Under the pieces are notes generated by a model, which saw only the letters and a list, made by a program, of their open reading frames with translations, ran no database searches and was not told the origin of the DNA. Below, in pieces: positions 47,060 through 59,130 of a stretch of 64,000 bases of DNA. The first letter of the stretch is position 1. Each line of letters opens with the position of its first letter. The stretch covers positions 54,928,594 to 54,992,593 of the forward strand of contig NC_043973.1 in the NCBI RefSeq assembly GCF_902148855.1, read 5' to 3'. This DNA comes from Sphaeramia orbicularis (taxonomy: Eukaryota > Chordata > Actinopteri > Kurtiformes > Apogonidae). A program made the translations under genes and the position numbers.

Positions 47060-47744
47060 TCTTCTGTTTCATACTAAATATCAGCTTGTTCATGTTGTTC
47101 ACATGTTTTAAAGGATAGTTTTTAACTGTGAACATTTTCTTCATGTAAACAGATTAAAGTTTTTTTTTTTTTCATATTTACAGTTTCTTCTGTTCTGATT
47201 TGACTGGTTCTGATCCACTTCAGGTCAGACCAGTCTGTTTGAAGGCACAGATCCGGGCTCATGGAAAGTCCAGGTGGTGAAACTGGGTCGATCTGGATCC
47301 TCCTGAACCAGGTGGACCTGCCTGCTCACACCTGGTCCTCCTGGTCCCGGTCTGGATCTGGTTCAGCCCGGTTCTATTTGGGTCGGCATGCTGTGTTTTT
47401 CTCACGCCATCTTCTACTTGGAACCAGCTGAGCCCCGAGGCCCCGCCCACATCCTGTCCCAGCAGGCTGTGAGGCCGAAACCACCGCCACCTCCGCCTGT
47501 GACGCAGACGGCGCACAGCGCGACCGCATCCTGTGGAAACAGAGGCCGAGGCCTTTCCAGCAGCCAATCAGAGCGCAGATACAGACGCCCACACAGGAAG
47601 TGGAGCAAAGGCGAGAGGAGCGACAAAAACGACAACGAAGAAAACGAAACCTGAGGAAACGAGCAGATTTACAGCCCGATAAACAGGCTGACAACGAAAC
47701 AGGACCAAGGCCTAGTTTAGAATCAGGTTTAATAGAACTGGAGT
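47060..47744. other. GC-rich island between the two large satellites
   Basis: Bases 47260-47700 are unusually GC- and CpG-rich for this neighbourhood. Overlapping frames of 60-134 codons exist on both strands but are compositionally biased and share no recognisable domain. It could be a decayed exon or a CpG island. I see no support for a gene. Confidence 0.35.
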
Positions 47745-50700
47745 CAGTGAATGCATCACACACAGTAAGTGAATGCATCTGAAACAGTCAGTGAATGCAT
47801 CTGAAACAGTCAGTGAATGCATCTGAAAGTCAGTGAATGCATCTGAAACAGTCAGTGAATGCATCTGAAACGGTCAGTGAATGCATCTGAAACAGTCAGT
47901 AAATGCATCACAAACAGTCAGTGAATGTATCTTTAACGGTCAGTGAATGCATCTCTAATGGTCAGTGAATGCATCTAAAACAGTCAGTGAATGCATCACA
48001 AACAGCCCGCGAATGCATCACAAAAAGTCAGTGAATGCATCTCAAACAGTCAATGAATGCATCTGAAACAGTCAGTGACTGCATCACAGTCAGTGAATAC
48101 ATCTGAAACAGTCAGTGAATGCATCTGAAACAGTCAGTGAATGCATCACAGTCAGTGAATGCATCTCAAACAGTCAGTAAATGCATCTGAAATAGCCAGT
48201 GAATGCATCTGAAAAAGTCAGTGAATGCATCTGAAACAGTCAGTGAATGCATCACAAACAGTCAGTGAATGCATCTAAAACAGTCAGTGAATGCATCTGA
48301 AACAGTCGGTGAAGTCATCACAAACAGTCAGTGAATGCATCTGAAACAGTGAATGGAATGCATCTGAAATGGTCGGTGAATGCATCTCTAACGGTCAGTG
48401 AATGCATCTGAAACAGTCAGTGAATGCATCTTTAACGGTCAGTGAATGCATCTGAAACAGTCAGTGAATGCATCTCTAACGGTCTGTGAATGCATCTAAA
48501 ACAGTCAGTGAATGCATCTCAAACAGTCAGTGAATGCATCTGAAACAGTCAGTAAATGCATCTCAAACAGTCAGTGAATACATCACAAACAGTCAGTGAA
48601 TGCATCTCTAATGATCAGTGAATGCATCTAAAACAGTCAGTAAATGCATCACAAACAGTCATGAATACATCACAAACAGTCAGTGAATGCATCTGAAAAA
48701 GTCAGTGAATGCATCTGAAACAGTCAGTGAATGCATCTGAAACAGTGAATGCATCTGAAATGGTCAGTGAATGCATCTCTAACGGTCAGTGAATGCATCT
48801 GAAACAGTCAGTGAATACATCTTTAACGGTCAGTAAATGCATCTCTAACGGTCTGTGAATGCATCTGAAACAGTCAGAGAATGCATCACAAACAGTTGGT
48901 GAATGTATGTGAAACAGTCAGTGAATGCATCTTAAAGTCAGTGAGTGCATCACAAACGATCAGTGAATGCATCTGAAACAGTCAGTGAATGTATCTAAAA
49001 CAGTTAGTGAATGCATCTGAAACGGTCAGTGAATGCATCTGAAACAGTCAGTGAATGTATCTAAAACAGTCAGTAAATGCATCACAAACAGTCAGTGAAT
49101 GTATCTTTAACGGTCAGTGAATGCATCTCTAATGGTCAGTGAATGCATCTAAAACAGTCAGTGAATGCATCTCTAATGGTCAGTGAATGTATCTAAAACA
49201 GTTAGTGAATGCATCTGAAACGGTCAGTGAATGCATCTGAAACGGTCAGTGAATGCATCTGAAACAGTCAGTGAATGTATCTAAAACAGTCAGTAAATGC
49301 ATCACAAACAGTCAGTGAATGTATCTTTAACGGTTTAGTGAATGCATCTTTAACGGTCAGTGAATGCATCTCTAATGGTCAGAGAATGCATCTAAAACAG
49401 TCAGTGAATGCATCTCTAACGGTCTGTGAATGCATCTAAAACAGTCAGTGAATGCATCTCTAATGATCAGTGAATGCATCTAAAACAGTCAGTAAATGCA
49501 TCACAAACAGTCATGAATACATCACAAACAGTCAGTGAATGCATCTGAAAAAGTCAGTGAATGCATCTGAAACAGTCAGTGAATGCATCTGAAACAGTGA
49601 ATGCATCTGAAATGGTCAGTGAATGCATCTCTAACAGTCAATGAGTGCATCTTTAACGGTCAGTGAATGCATCTGAAACAGTCAGTAGATGCATCTCTAA
49701 CGGTCTGTGAATGAATCTAAAACAGTCAGTGAATGCATCTCAGACGGTCAGTGAATGCATCTGAAACAGTCAGTGAATGCATCTTTAACAGTCAGTGAAT
49801 GCATCTCTAATGGTCAGTGAATGCATCTAAAACAGTCAGTGAATGCATCTCTAACGGTCAGTGAATGCATCTGAAGCAGTCAGCAAATGCGTTTTAAACA
49901 GTCAGTGAATGCATCTGAAACAGTCAGAGAATGCATCACAAACAGTTGGTGAATGTATGTGAAACAGTCAGTGAATGCATCTTAAAGTCAGTGAGTGCAT
50001 CACAAACGATCAGTGAATGCATCTGAAACAGTCAGTGAATGCATCTGAAACAGTCAGTGAATGTATCTAAAACAGTTAGTGAATGCATCTGAAACGGTCA
50101 GTGAATGCATCTGAAACAGTCAGTGAATGTATCTAAAACAGTCAGTAAATGCATCACAAACAGTCAGTGAATGTATCTTTAACGGTTTAGTGAATGCATC
50201 TTTAACGGTCAGTGAATGCATCTCTAATGGTCAGTGAATGCATCTAAAACAGTCAGTGAATGCATCTCTAACGGTCTGTGAATGCATCTAAAACAGTCAG
50301 TGAATGCATCTCTAATGATCAGTGAATGCATCTAAAACAGTCAGTAAATGCATCACAAACAGTCATGAATACATCACAAACAGTCAGTGAATGCATCTGA
50401 AAAAGTCAGTGAATGCATCTGAAACAGTCAGTGAATGCATCTGAAACAGTCAGAGAATGCATCACAGACAGTTGGTGAATGTATGTGAAACAGTCAGTGA
50501 ATGCATCTTAAAGTCAGTGAGTGCATCACAAACGATCAGTGAATGCATCTGAAACAGTCAGTGAATGCATCTGAAACAGTCAGTGAATGTATCTAAAACA
50601 GTCAGTAAATGCATCACAAACAGTCAGTGAATGTATCTTTAACGGTTTAGTGAATGCATCTTTAACGGTCAGTGAATGCATCTCTAATGGTCAGTGAATG

Positions 50701-52770
50701 CATCTAAAACAGTCAGTGAATGCATCTCTAACGGTCTGTGAATGCATCTAAAACAGTCAGTGAATGCATCTCTAATGATCAGTGAATGCATCTAAAACAG
50801 TCAGTAAATGCATCACAAACAGTCATGAATACATCACAAACAGTCAGTGAATGCATCTGAAAAAGTCAGTGAATGCATCTGAAACAGTCAGTGAATGCAT
50901 CTGAAACAGTGAATGCATCTGAAATGGTCAGTGAATGCATCTCTAACGGTCAATGAGTGCATCTTTAACGGTCAGTGAATGCTTCTAAAACAGTCAGTAA
51001 ATGCATCTCTAACGGTCTGTGAATGCATCTAAAACAGTCAGTGAATGCATCTCAAACGGTCAGTGAATGCATCTGAAACAGTCAGTGAATGCATCTTTAA
51101 CAGTCAGTGAATGCATCTCTAATGGTCAGTGAATGCATCTAAAACAGTCAGTGAATGCATCTCTAACGGTCAGTGAAGGCATCTGAAGCAGTCAGCAAAT
51201 GCGTTTTAAACAGTCAGTGAATGCATCTGAAACAGTCAGAGAATGCATCACAGACAGCTGGTGAATGTATGTGAAACAGTCAGTGAATGCATCTTAAAGT
51301 CAGTGAGTGCATCACAAACGATCAGTGAATGTATCTAAAACAGTCAGTGAATGCATCTCAAACAGTCAGTGAATACATATAAAACAGTCAGTGAATGCAT
51401 CACAAACAGTCAGTGAATGTGTCTGAAACAGTTAGTGAATGCATCTCAAACGGTCAGTGAATGCATCTGAAACAGTCAGTGAATGCATCTTTAACGGTCA
51501 ATGAATGCATCTCTAATGGTCGGTGAATGCGTCTGAAAGAGTCAGTGAATGCATCTAAAACAATTAGTGAATGCATTACAGACAGTCAGTGAGTGCATCT
51601 TTAACTGTAATTGAATGCATCTCTAACGGTAAGTGAACGCATCTCTAACGGTACGTGAATGCATCTTTAACGGTTAGTGAGTGCATCTGAAACAGTCAGT
51701 GAATGCATCTGAAACAGTCAGTGAATGCATCGTTAACGGTCATTGAATGCATCTCTAACAGTCAGTGAATGCATCTTTAACGGTCAGTGAATGCATCTGA
51801 AACAGTCAGTGAATGCATCTGAAACAGTCAGTGAATGCATCTTTAACGGTTAGTGAGTGCATCTTTAACAGTCATTGAATGCATCTCTCATGGTCAGTGA
51901 ATGCATCTCTCACAGTCAGTGAATACATCTCTCACGGTCAGTGAATGCATCTGAAAAAGTCAGTGAATTCATCACAAATAGTGAATTCATCACAAACAGT
52001 CAGTGAATGCATCTTTAACGGTAATTGAATGCATCTCTAACGATCAGTGAATGTATCTTCACGGTCAGTGAATGCATCTCTAACGGTATGTGAATGCATC
52101 CTTAACGGTTAGTGAATGCATCTTTAACAGTCAGGGAATGCATCTGTAATGGTCAGTGAGTACATCTCTAACGGTACGTGAATGCATCTTTAATGGTTAG
52201 TGAATGCATCTCTAATGGTCAGTGAATGCATCTCTTACAGTCAGTGAGTACATCTCTAACGGTACGTGAATGCATCTTTAATGGTTAGTGAATGCATCTC
52301 TAATGGTCAGTGAATGCATCTCTTACAGTCAGTGAATGCATCTGAAACAGTCACTGAGTGCATCTTTAACGGTAATTGAATGCATCTCTAACGGTCAGTG
52401 AGTGCATCTTTAACGGTCAGTGAATACATCTTTAATGGTCAGTGAATGCATCTTTAATGGTCAGTGAATGCATCTCTAACGGTCAGTGAGTGCATCTTTA
52501 ACGGTCAGTGAATACATCTTTAACGGTCAGTGAATACATCTTTAATGGTCAGTGAATGCATCTTTAATGGTCAGTGAATGCATCTCTAACGGTCAGTGAG
52601 TGCATCTTTAACAGTCAGTGAATGCATCTTTAACAGTCAGTGAGTGCATCTTTAACAGTCAGTGAATGCATCTTTAACGGTCAGTGAATGCATCTTTAAC
52701 AGTCAGTGAATGCATCTTTAACAGTGAATGCATCTTTAACAGTCAGTGAATGCATCTTTAACAGTCTGAA
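47745..52770. repeat. 22-bp satellite II, about 228 copies, with higher-order blocks
   Basis: The unit is GTCAGTGAATGCATCTGAAACA with variants (TCTTTAACG, TCTCTAATG, TCACAAACA). A rare variant, CTTAAAGTCAGTGAGTGCAT, recurs at 48931, 49981, 50507 and 51293. These spacings of 1050, 526 and 786 bp are all close to multiples of 262 bp, and the flanking variants recur in the same order. It is unrelated in sequence to satellite I. Confidence 0.95.
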
Positions 52771-53454
52771 TGTTCTCTGTTCTATGTCTTCTGTCTATTC
52801 TGTGTTCTGTGTTTTCTCCGTTCTCTGTGTTGTGTGGTCAGATTGTGGTCGTCCACACCACAGTTCCATCCAAACTGTTTGTCCGTTCATGTTCTCGTTC
52901 TGGTTCTAGAACAGGAAGTGCACATGGACTCCTCAGAACAGTGTTCTGAGCGTTGGAACGGTTCCTGTGTTCTGTTGTATTTTTTTGTTCTTGTTAATGG
53001 AAAAAGTTCAATAAATATAATAATAATAAATAAAAACCAACTCAGGTAAATTCAGAGGTGTGGTCAGAGTACGGGGGGGCAGGGCTTATCGTCCCTCTGT
53101 TCTCTGAGATTATTGTTAAATATATCGTGTTCTACGTTCTGCAGCATATCATTTACACCGTTCCTCAGTGTCATTAATAGGACTGTAAACAGATGTTATT
53201 GTATCATTAACGAAGTAAAACTCGTGTTCTATTGGATGAAGGTGAGATGGGGGCAGGACTTAATCGGTTTTCCTCCTCCCACTCTTTTTTGAACTAAACA
53301 TATTGAATGTATTTTATTATTACTGGTCATGGAAATGGTTCGTTTTGTATTTATTTATGTATTTGCTCTGATATTAGTTCATTTTACACCAAAAAATATT
53401 GAATTTTTTCTTCTGCTTAAATCAAATAAATGTACGAAATGAATGAATGAAGGT

Positions 53455-53512
<58 letters not shown>

Positions 53513-56310
53513 AACTTTTTGTAAAGGAATTTTCAACAAAATAAATCATCAAAACAACCTTATTTTGTTCATTTTAACAATTTTCTTTCTTCTAATTGTA
53601 TTTGTTAATTTGGTGTGTTTTGTTCATTTTTTCTTTCTTTTTTCTTCAGTCTGTGGCTGATTTTGTTGAAGTTACTGAATAGTTTTGTTTATTTGTTTGT
53701 CATTTTATTCATTTTAATGAGTCCTTTGGCTGTTTTGTTGATTTTAATCTTTTTAAATTTACATTTCAGGGTTTTTTTTTTTTGTGCTTATTTCTTTAAT
53801 CATTTTTGTACATTTTGTATCATTTCATTTATTGATATAAATAAAACAAATGTCATGTATTCTTATTGTTATTATTCAATCTAATCCACTTTATTTCTAA
53901 AGCACATTTAAACCAGAATGTTTCCTAAAGTGGTGCACATCAGGAAAAACAATAAAACTATTAAAAGAAATACTAAAAGAAAAAAAAAAAAAAAAAAAAT
54001 CAGTCAGTACATCAAACTACAACAACGTTCCAGATAAAACAATAAAATGAAATAGTTCAAAGTAATAAAATCAATAAAAATAAATATTTATCTCTGATTC
54101 TTTTTCTTTTTGGTTTCAGACTCAACAGTTTGTCGATGTTTTCATCTTGGCCTTACTGTTTCGACTCATGTTTTGTTTCAGTGGGTTTGAGTCCGAAACT
54201 TAAACGGTGGATGTGAAACAAAATGGAGGTTCAAGGATCATGTGCTTCAGCGTTTCCTGTGGCGTTCAAGTCACTGTGACATGGGTCGGAAAAACAAAAG
54301 CTGCAGAACAAACAGGAAACCACAGGAAAGCAGCATCATCCACCTCGAAACCAGCAGAAGAAGAAGAAGAAGAACAGCCAACACTCAACCACTGAATGAT
54401 TTTAATAAAAACCAAGTATAAAATAAATAATACAATAAAGTAAAAAATAAAACTTGATTGTTGTTTCGAAAAACACAAAACATTCTGTTTATATGAAACT
54501 GATGTAAATGTTTCAAACCATTTGATCCATTAATTCGATCAATATGTGGAAATAAATGGTGTGACTATATTTGGTCGTCTTTTCATCTGTTTTTATTTTT
54601 GTCGTTTGTGACGATGTCCATTAATTCGTCACTAATGTCACGAAGTATTTAATGACATCATCAGCTCTGTTTGTGGACGTTGGATTAAAGGGCTTTTTCT
54701 ACTTGAACCTCCCATTGAACAGCGGTGTTCCACCAGGATCCGTTATCAGACACATTTAGTTCCATCAACATTTACAACTGAAATATTCAGCACTGCTTTA
54801 GTTTTTCTGCAATTTGTCGCCTATTTGATTGCTTCTTTTTTTTTTTTTTCAACTTTATTCACTCTGTGCCTTATTTTATTCATGTTATTTATTTATTTTT
54901 ATTATTATTCATTTTTGTTCATTTTACTAATTATTTTTGGCTGTTTTTGCTTATTTTGTTGCTTATTTTCTCTGCATTGTTTATTATTTTCTAAATAATG
55001 TTTCTTTTCATTTCCTAACAAAAATGAAAAGAAACATCTACAAAATCAAAAAATGTCAACAAAAATATCAAACAAATAAAATGTAAATAAATACTAAAAC
55101 AAGCCACAAAATGAACAAAAACAGCCAAATTAATTAATAAAATCATTTTTTTTTTAAAAATCTACAATGTAAGATGAACAAAATCAACCTCAAACTGTTT
55201 TTATTCATTTGTTGCCTGATTTTTTTTCTGTCACGAAATTTAACCTCTAATGATTCACGAGTTTTAAATTGTGTAGTCAACAAAATAAACAAAAACAGCC
55301 TAAAACTAATTAGTAAAATGAACAAGAATGAATAAAAAATGTAAAAATAAATAAATAACATCAATAAAATTAGACACAAATTGAATAAAATGTAAGAAAA
55401 AACAGCAATAAAACAAATGGAAGAAAAATTTTTAAACGAATAAATAAAATGAACACAAATGAATTCGAACATTTACAAAATTTAACCACGAATGTTTCAT
55501 GAGTTTAGACCAGGGGGGCCAAACATGTGGGCCGTGGGCCCAAACCGGCCCCACAAAGGGTCCGATCTGGTCCACAAAAGGGTCTGATCCAGCTCAAAAA
55601 GGGTCCGATCCGGTCCAAAAAAGGGTCCGATCCAGCCTGCAGAGGGAATTTACGAAATGTGGAACTTACAGTGAAGATCAAGAACGTGTTTAGTTGAGGT
55701 TCCACGTTCCGACCAATGGGATCCAGTCAAATAAAAACGGAATAATCTATAAATAAAAGACAAATACAAATGTTTGTGGTTTAGAACAAAAACATTCAAT
55801 TAAGAAAATATTTCCGTGAACAAACTTTCCTTTGATGATGTTGAGGAAAGAATATCGTTAAAATTACAGATTTTTCTTTTAAATGTCAGTTTTTTCAGTT
55901 TATTCACATCTTTTTTTGTTTGTAAATGTAAATAATTTCATAATTTAATGCAGGTTTTTTTTGACTAAAACAAAGACATGTTTGGAGTTGTCATTATTTA
56001 AAGGTTCTTCTGTTCTTATTTGACTGCAGATCAGGTTGGTCTGAATGTGGAACCGGAACCAAAACCAGTTCAAACAGCCCTGGTTTCAATGGTTTATGGA
56101 AACGAAAGGGGTCCAATAACAGATCCTGGTGGGACGCCATTAGGTCGGTGAGGTTCAAGTAGAAACAAGGCCTTCAGTCCGACACAGACAAGAATTTATT
56201 TAAACCAGTGGAGGTCAACAAACGCCTCAAACTTCAGCTTCAACTTCAGCTTCAGCTTCTTCCCTCTGACACTGAAGTACAAATAATAATAATAAAGCAC
56301 AGACACACGA
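52771..56310. other. AT-rich non-coding stretch 3' of TRAC
   Basis: No gene is recognised. It contains (AT)n at 53459-53507, poly-A at about 53982-53999, (GAA)n at 54358-54374 and many T- or A-runs. A CAGGGGGGCCAAACATGTGG motif at 55511, with (GGGTCCGATCYRGTCCAMAAA)n following, resembles the end of a fish MITE. By synteny, the 3' TCR alpha enhancer could lie here, but I cannot point to it. Confidence 0.5.
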
Positions 56311-56496
56311 AGCCTTTTTCAGCTTTTATTGAAACGTTCAAACACATTTTAAACGGATATTTACACCAACAGATGAAACATTGAAACTGATCCACATGAA
56401 GCGTTTCTGTTGCCGACGGCGACGTTAGCGGCGATATTTGGAAGTTTTATACGATGCAGAAGAAGCGAAACCATGAGTCGACGCTCGACGTCGTTT
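56305..56496 (-). other. TRAC: TRAC exon 4: 3' UTR and stop completion
   Basis: The acceptor TTTGTTTCAG precedes AAACGACG at 56496 (minus strand). The single T ending exon 3 joins AA to make TAA, so translation stops at the junction and the rest is 3' UTR. The polyadenylation signal AATAAA is at 56330-56325. The other frame has 23 basic-rich codons (KRRRASTHGF...) before a stop, but it would need a different splice phase. Confidence 0.7.
56325..56330 (-). terminator. TRAC polyadenylation signal
   Basis: AATAAA on the minus strand, about 170 bp into exon 4. No other consensus signal lies between it and the exon 4 acceptor. Confidence 0.7.
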
Positions 56497-57034
56497 CTGA
56501 AACAAAAAGAAACAGAAAAACAGGAATGAGTTGAATTCAACTGAACGTCATCGTGTTGAAGTCGTGTCGCCTGATGTTTGTTTGTTTGTTTGTTTGTTCG
56601 CTCATCGGTCGTTGTGGGTTTGACTGAACTGTTCTGGGTCTAAACCAGGGTCAGACTCAGATCAGTCCAGGTTCAACATCCAGACCAACAGGATCCGAAG
56701 CAGAAATAAAAACTCAAAAATGTCAAATACAAACTTTTGTCTGTTTTAGAGAAAAACAGTCCAATGACGGGAGGAAAAAGTTGAAACTATCCATTAAAAC
56801 GACAATAAAATGAACAAACTGACATGAATGAAGAAAAATCTGTGTAATTTTAAAATAAAAAGTTCAAGTTAAATAAAAAGTTCAGTGTGTATTTGTCATT
56901 ATTTGTAGTTTATAGTGACGGTGTTTGACTGGTTCTGATCCACTTTAGATCCAGTTGGTCTGAACCTGAACCAGAACCAGAATGATGCTTAACTTCTTCA
57001 GTGTCACTTTTTCATTTCATACATTCATATCATG

Positions 57035-57240
57035 GCCCAGATCGGACCAGATTAGACCGGATCAGACCAGACCGGACCAAATCAGATCAGATAGGATCAG
57101 ACCAGACCAGACCGAATCAGACCGGACCAGATCAGACCAGACTGGATCAGACTAGACCGGACCAGATCAGACTGGACTGGACTGAACCAGACCGGACCGG
57201 ATCAGACCGGATCGGACCAGACCGGACCGGATCATACCGG
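57035..57240. repeat. GACCAGACCGGATCA minisatellite in TRAC intron 3
   Basis: Irregular 5-bp-based repeats (GATCA, GACCA, GACCG) cover about 200 bp of intron 3. An apparent 90-codon frame here is a repeat translation. Confidence 0.9.
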
Positions 57241-57898
57241 GTGAATGATAATGAAAAACAAACACAAATTTAGTAAAATAATGAAAAACACATTCAACTA
57301 AACATGAGTTGATTCTATGTCACTAATGAACTCTGAAATAAATCCGATAATAAACTGAAACGACTGAACCAGTGTTTATGGATGATCCTATTTCTGAAGG
57401 GACAGTGAACGCATCATGAGCTGATTAATGACAGTTATTATGGGATGTTTATGGTCCCTACAAACAGGATCAATGATGCAGACGATTCAACTTGTGACCT
57501 TTGACCTGTGACCTTTGACCTGACTCCACCAGGATCGTGACACTGACCGTTTCTCTATTTACTAATCTGTCAATCATCTGTGAATACACGTCTCACATTG
57601 GACCAAACAGAATAGGACCCACCTCCAGGCTGCTGAAGGGGCGGGGCATGGGGAAACTATGTGACTCTGAAACAGGAAGTCACTGCCGTCGTCTCCTGAA
57701 CCCTCAGGTGAACGTTAATGTGATGACGACCAAATTAATTAAAAACCAGGAGGAGGCGGAGCTAGAGGATTTAAATTGCACGCACCTGAGGGGGGGGCGG
57801 AGCTTCAACTAAATTGAAGTGGGTCGTCCGTTTTTACCATCAACCCTTTAATATGAAATAATCCACTGTTCAGATTGTCGTGTTTCTGCCCTTTGACT

Positions 57899-57987
57899 CT
57901 AGGTGGGCGGGGCCATGTGGTTAAAGGTTACGTATGTGGTAAACTCACATGGGTGGGGCCATGTGATTAAAGGTGTGGTAAACTCAC
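57899..57987 (-). repeat. Duplicated segment containing a second TRAC exon 3 donor
   Basis: CCCATGTGAGTTTACCAC occurs at the exon 3 end and again 39 bp downstream, both followed by an A/C-rich stretch and CATGGCCCC. The frame stays open through both copies and ends at a TAG at 57901-57899. Use of the second donor would add 13 residues before the exon 4 stop. Confidence 0.8.
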
Positions 57988-58095
57988 ATGGGCGGAGCCA
58001 GAGACGCAGCGTCATCAGGACATTGAAGATCACAGTTTTGATGAAGAGCAGACGCAGACCCAGGACCGTCAGAGACACGAAGTTCACCGTGGGAT
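57988..58095 (-). CDS. TRAC: TRAC exon 3: transmembrane and short tail
   Basis: 108 bp, the same length as human exon 3. It encodes DPTVNFVSLTVLGLRLLF, then IKTVIFNVLMTLRLWLRP. The Arg and Lys in the helix are the conserved CD3-contact charges. The donor CCAT/GTGAGT is duplicated 39 bp further on at 57949/57948. Confidence 0.95.
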
Positions 58096-58865
58096 CTGGA
58101 ACCAGAACCAGGAGACAGAGTCAGAACCAGAACAGAACACAGCCAGAACCAGAACCAGGAGACAGAGTCAGAACCAGAACAGAACACAGCCAGAACCAGA
58201 ACCAGGAGACAGAGTCAGAACCAGAACAGAACACAGCCAGAACCAGAACCAGGAGACAGAGTCAGAACCAGAACAGAACACAGCCAGAACCAGAGCGGAA
58301 AAGTAGGACATAGATTTATGAGGGTGAATACGAACCGGGTTGCAGAGACTCCTCACATGGAACCGGTCCAGAATCTGAAACACAGAAGAACCCGGTCAGG
58401 CGTTATTTACATAAGACCCATTAAGACGACTAATACACAACAAACAAACAAACACAAAAACAAACACAAACAAACACAGTGGCCTTTGTCCAACCCTTGA
58501 GGAATGTCTATGAACATTTTGGAGACTGTTCTAAGACCCTGGTGCATGATGGGAAAACGCCATCTGTCCGACGTCCTTCTCTTCACAGTCTTGTCATCCG
58601 TATTTCCGTTCTCCGTTCTAACCCTGACATGTTTCTGTTGATGGTTTGACGGTCAGGACTTGGGTCTCACCTTTACACTGGTCCTGGTTTTCAGGTCCAG
58701 TCAGGACCACGTCGTTGTACAGAGAGTCTCCGTGGATCCGCTCGGCCTCCGACGTGTTGAACAGCGGTTTGTCTATGGTGCCGTTGTTGCGGCTGAAGCC
58801 GGTGGCCAGGCATGCGCTGGTGCCGTTCCCCTCCAGTTTGTAGTAGGACGGTTCATACTCTTCCC
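57988..58865 (-). CDS. TRAC: TCR alpha constant gene (TRAC), coding exons 1-3
   Basis: This is the constant region of the TCR alpha chain, which pairs with TCR beta and docks CD3 and zeta at the T-cell surface. Exon 1 is 58671-58865, exon 2 is 58336-58374 and exon 3 is 57988-58095. All junctions are phase 1 with GT/AG sites. The product is 114 residues plus stop; human TRAC is about 140, and the shortfall lies in exon 1, in line with shortened fish C-alpha domains. Exon 1 is the Ig domain with Cys pair CLATGF...DQCKG and three N-glycosylation sequons (NGT, NGT, NTS). Exon 2 has the inter-chain Cys (VPCEES). Exon 3 is the membrane helix with Arg and Lys and FNVLMTLRLW, matching human FNLLMTLRLW. 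J overhangs T or C plus GG give Trp or Arg, in frame. Confidence 0.96.
58096..58300. repeat. 47-bp minisatellite in TRAC intron 2
   Basis: Four units spaced 47 bp apart, with the GGAGACAGAG landmark at 58111, 58158, 58205 and 58252. It lies right after the exon 3 acceptor, so its expansion lengthens a short intron. Confidence 0.9.
58336..58374 (-). CDS. TRAC: TRAC exon 2: connecting peptide
   Basis: 39 bp encoding DSGPVPCEESLQP, with acceptor GTTTCAG and donor G/GTTCGT (a weak match after GT). VPC aligns with the human VPCD inter-chain cysteine. Confidence 0.9.
58671..58865 (-). CDS. TRAC: TRAC exon 1: C-alpha Ig domain
   Basis: 195 bp, acceptor TGTTTCAG, donor AAAG/GTGAGA. It encodes EEYEPSYYKLEGNGTSACLA then TGFSRNNGTIDKPLF. 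The start aligns with human PEPAVYQLKD and STLCLFTDF. The two Cys are about 45 residues apart. Confidence 0.95.
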
Positions 58866-58879
58866 CTGAAACACAAAAG

Positions 58880-59130
58880 AGGAACCCTGTCAGCCTGGAC
58901 CTGGACCTGGACCTGGACATAGACCTGGACCTGGATCTGGAACTGAACCTGGAACTGGACCTGGATCTAGACCTAGACCCAGACCTGGAACTGGACCTAG
59001 ACCTGGAACTGGAACTGAAACTGAAACAGGACCTATACCTGGATTCTGGACCTGGACCTGGAACAAGACCTAGACCTAGACCTGGACCTAGTCCTTGACC
59101 TGGAACTGGATCTGGACGTAGACCTGTCCT
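58880..59130. repeat. GACCTG hexamer minisatellite in the J-C intron
   Basis: About forty imperfect copies of GACCTG/GAACTG lie immediately upstream (in minus-strand sense) of TRAC exon 1. Frames reading SRSRSRS on the - strand are repeat translations that run into the real exon. Confidence 0.9.

Noticed and set aside
47259-47782. Overlapping GC-rich frames up to 134 codons, possible exon
   Set aside because: Frames occur on both strands, are Arg/Pro/Ser biased and match no known domain. Sequence composition alone explains them.
42120-52770. Regularly spaced repeats resembling a CRISPR array
   Set aside because: Units are contiguous without unique spacers, the host is a vertebrate and no cas genes exist. 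These are satellites.
52771-56310. TCR alpha enhancer 3' of TRAC
   Set aside because: Position makes it plausible, but no convincing cluster of TCF/LEF, RUNX, ETS and CRE sites could be picked out by eye.
56430-56496. Basic-rich 23-codon reading KRRRASTHGF at the start of TRAC exon 4
   Set aside because: It requires a splice phase different from the phase 1 end of exon 3. With the observed sites the first codon is TAA.
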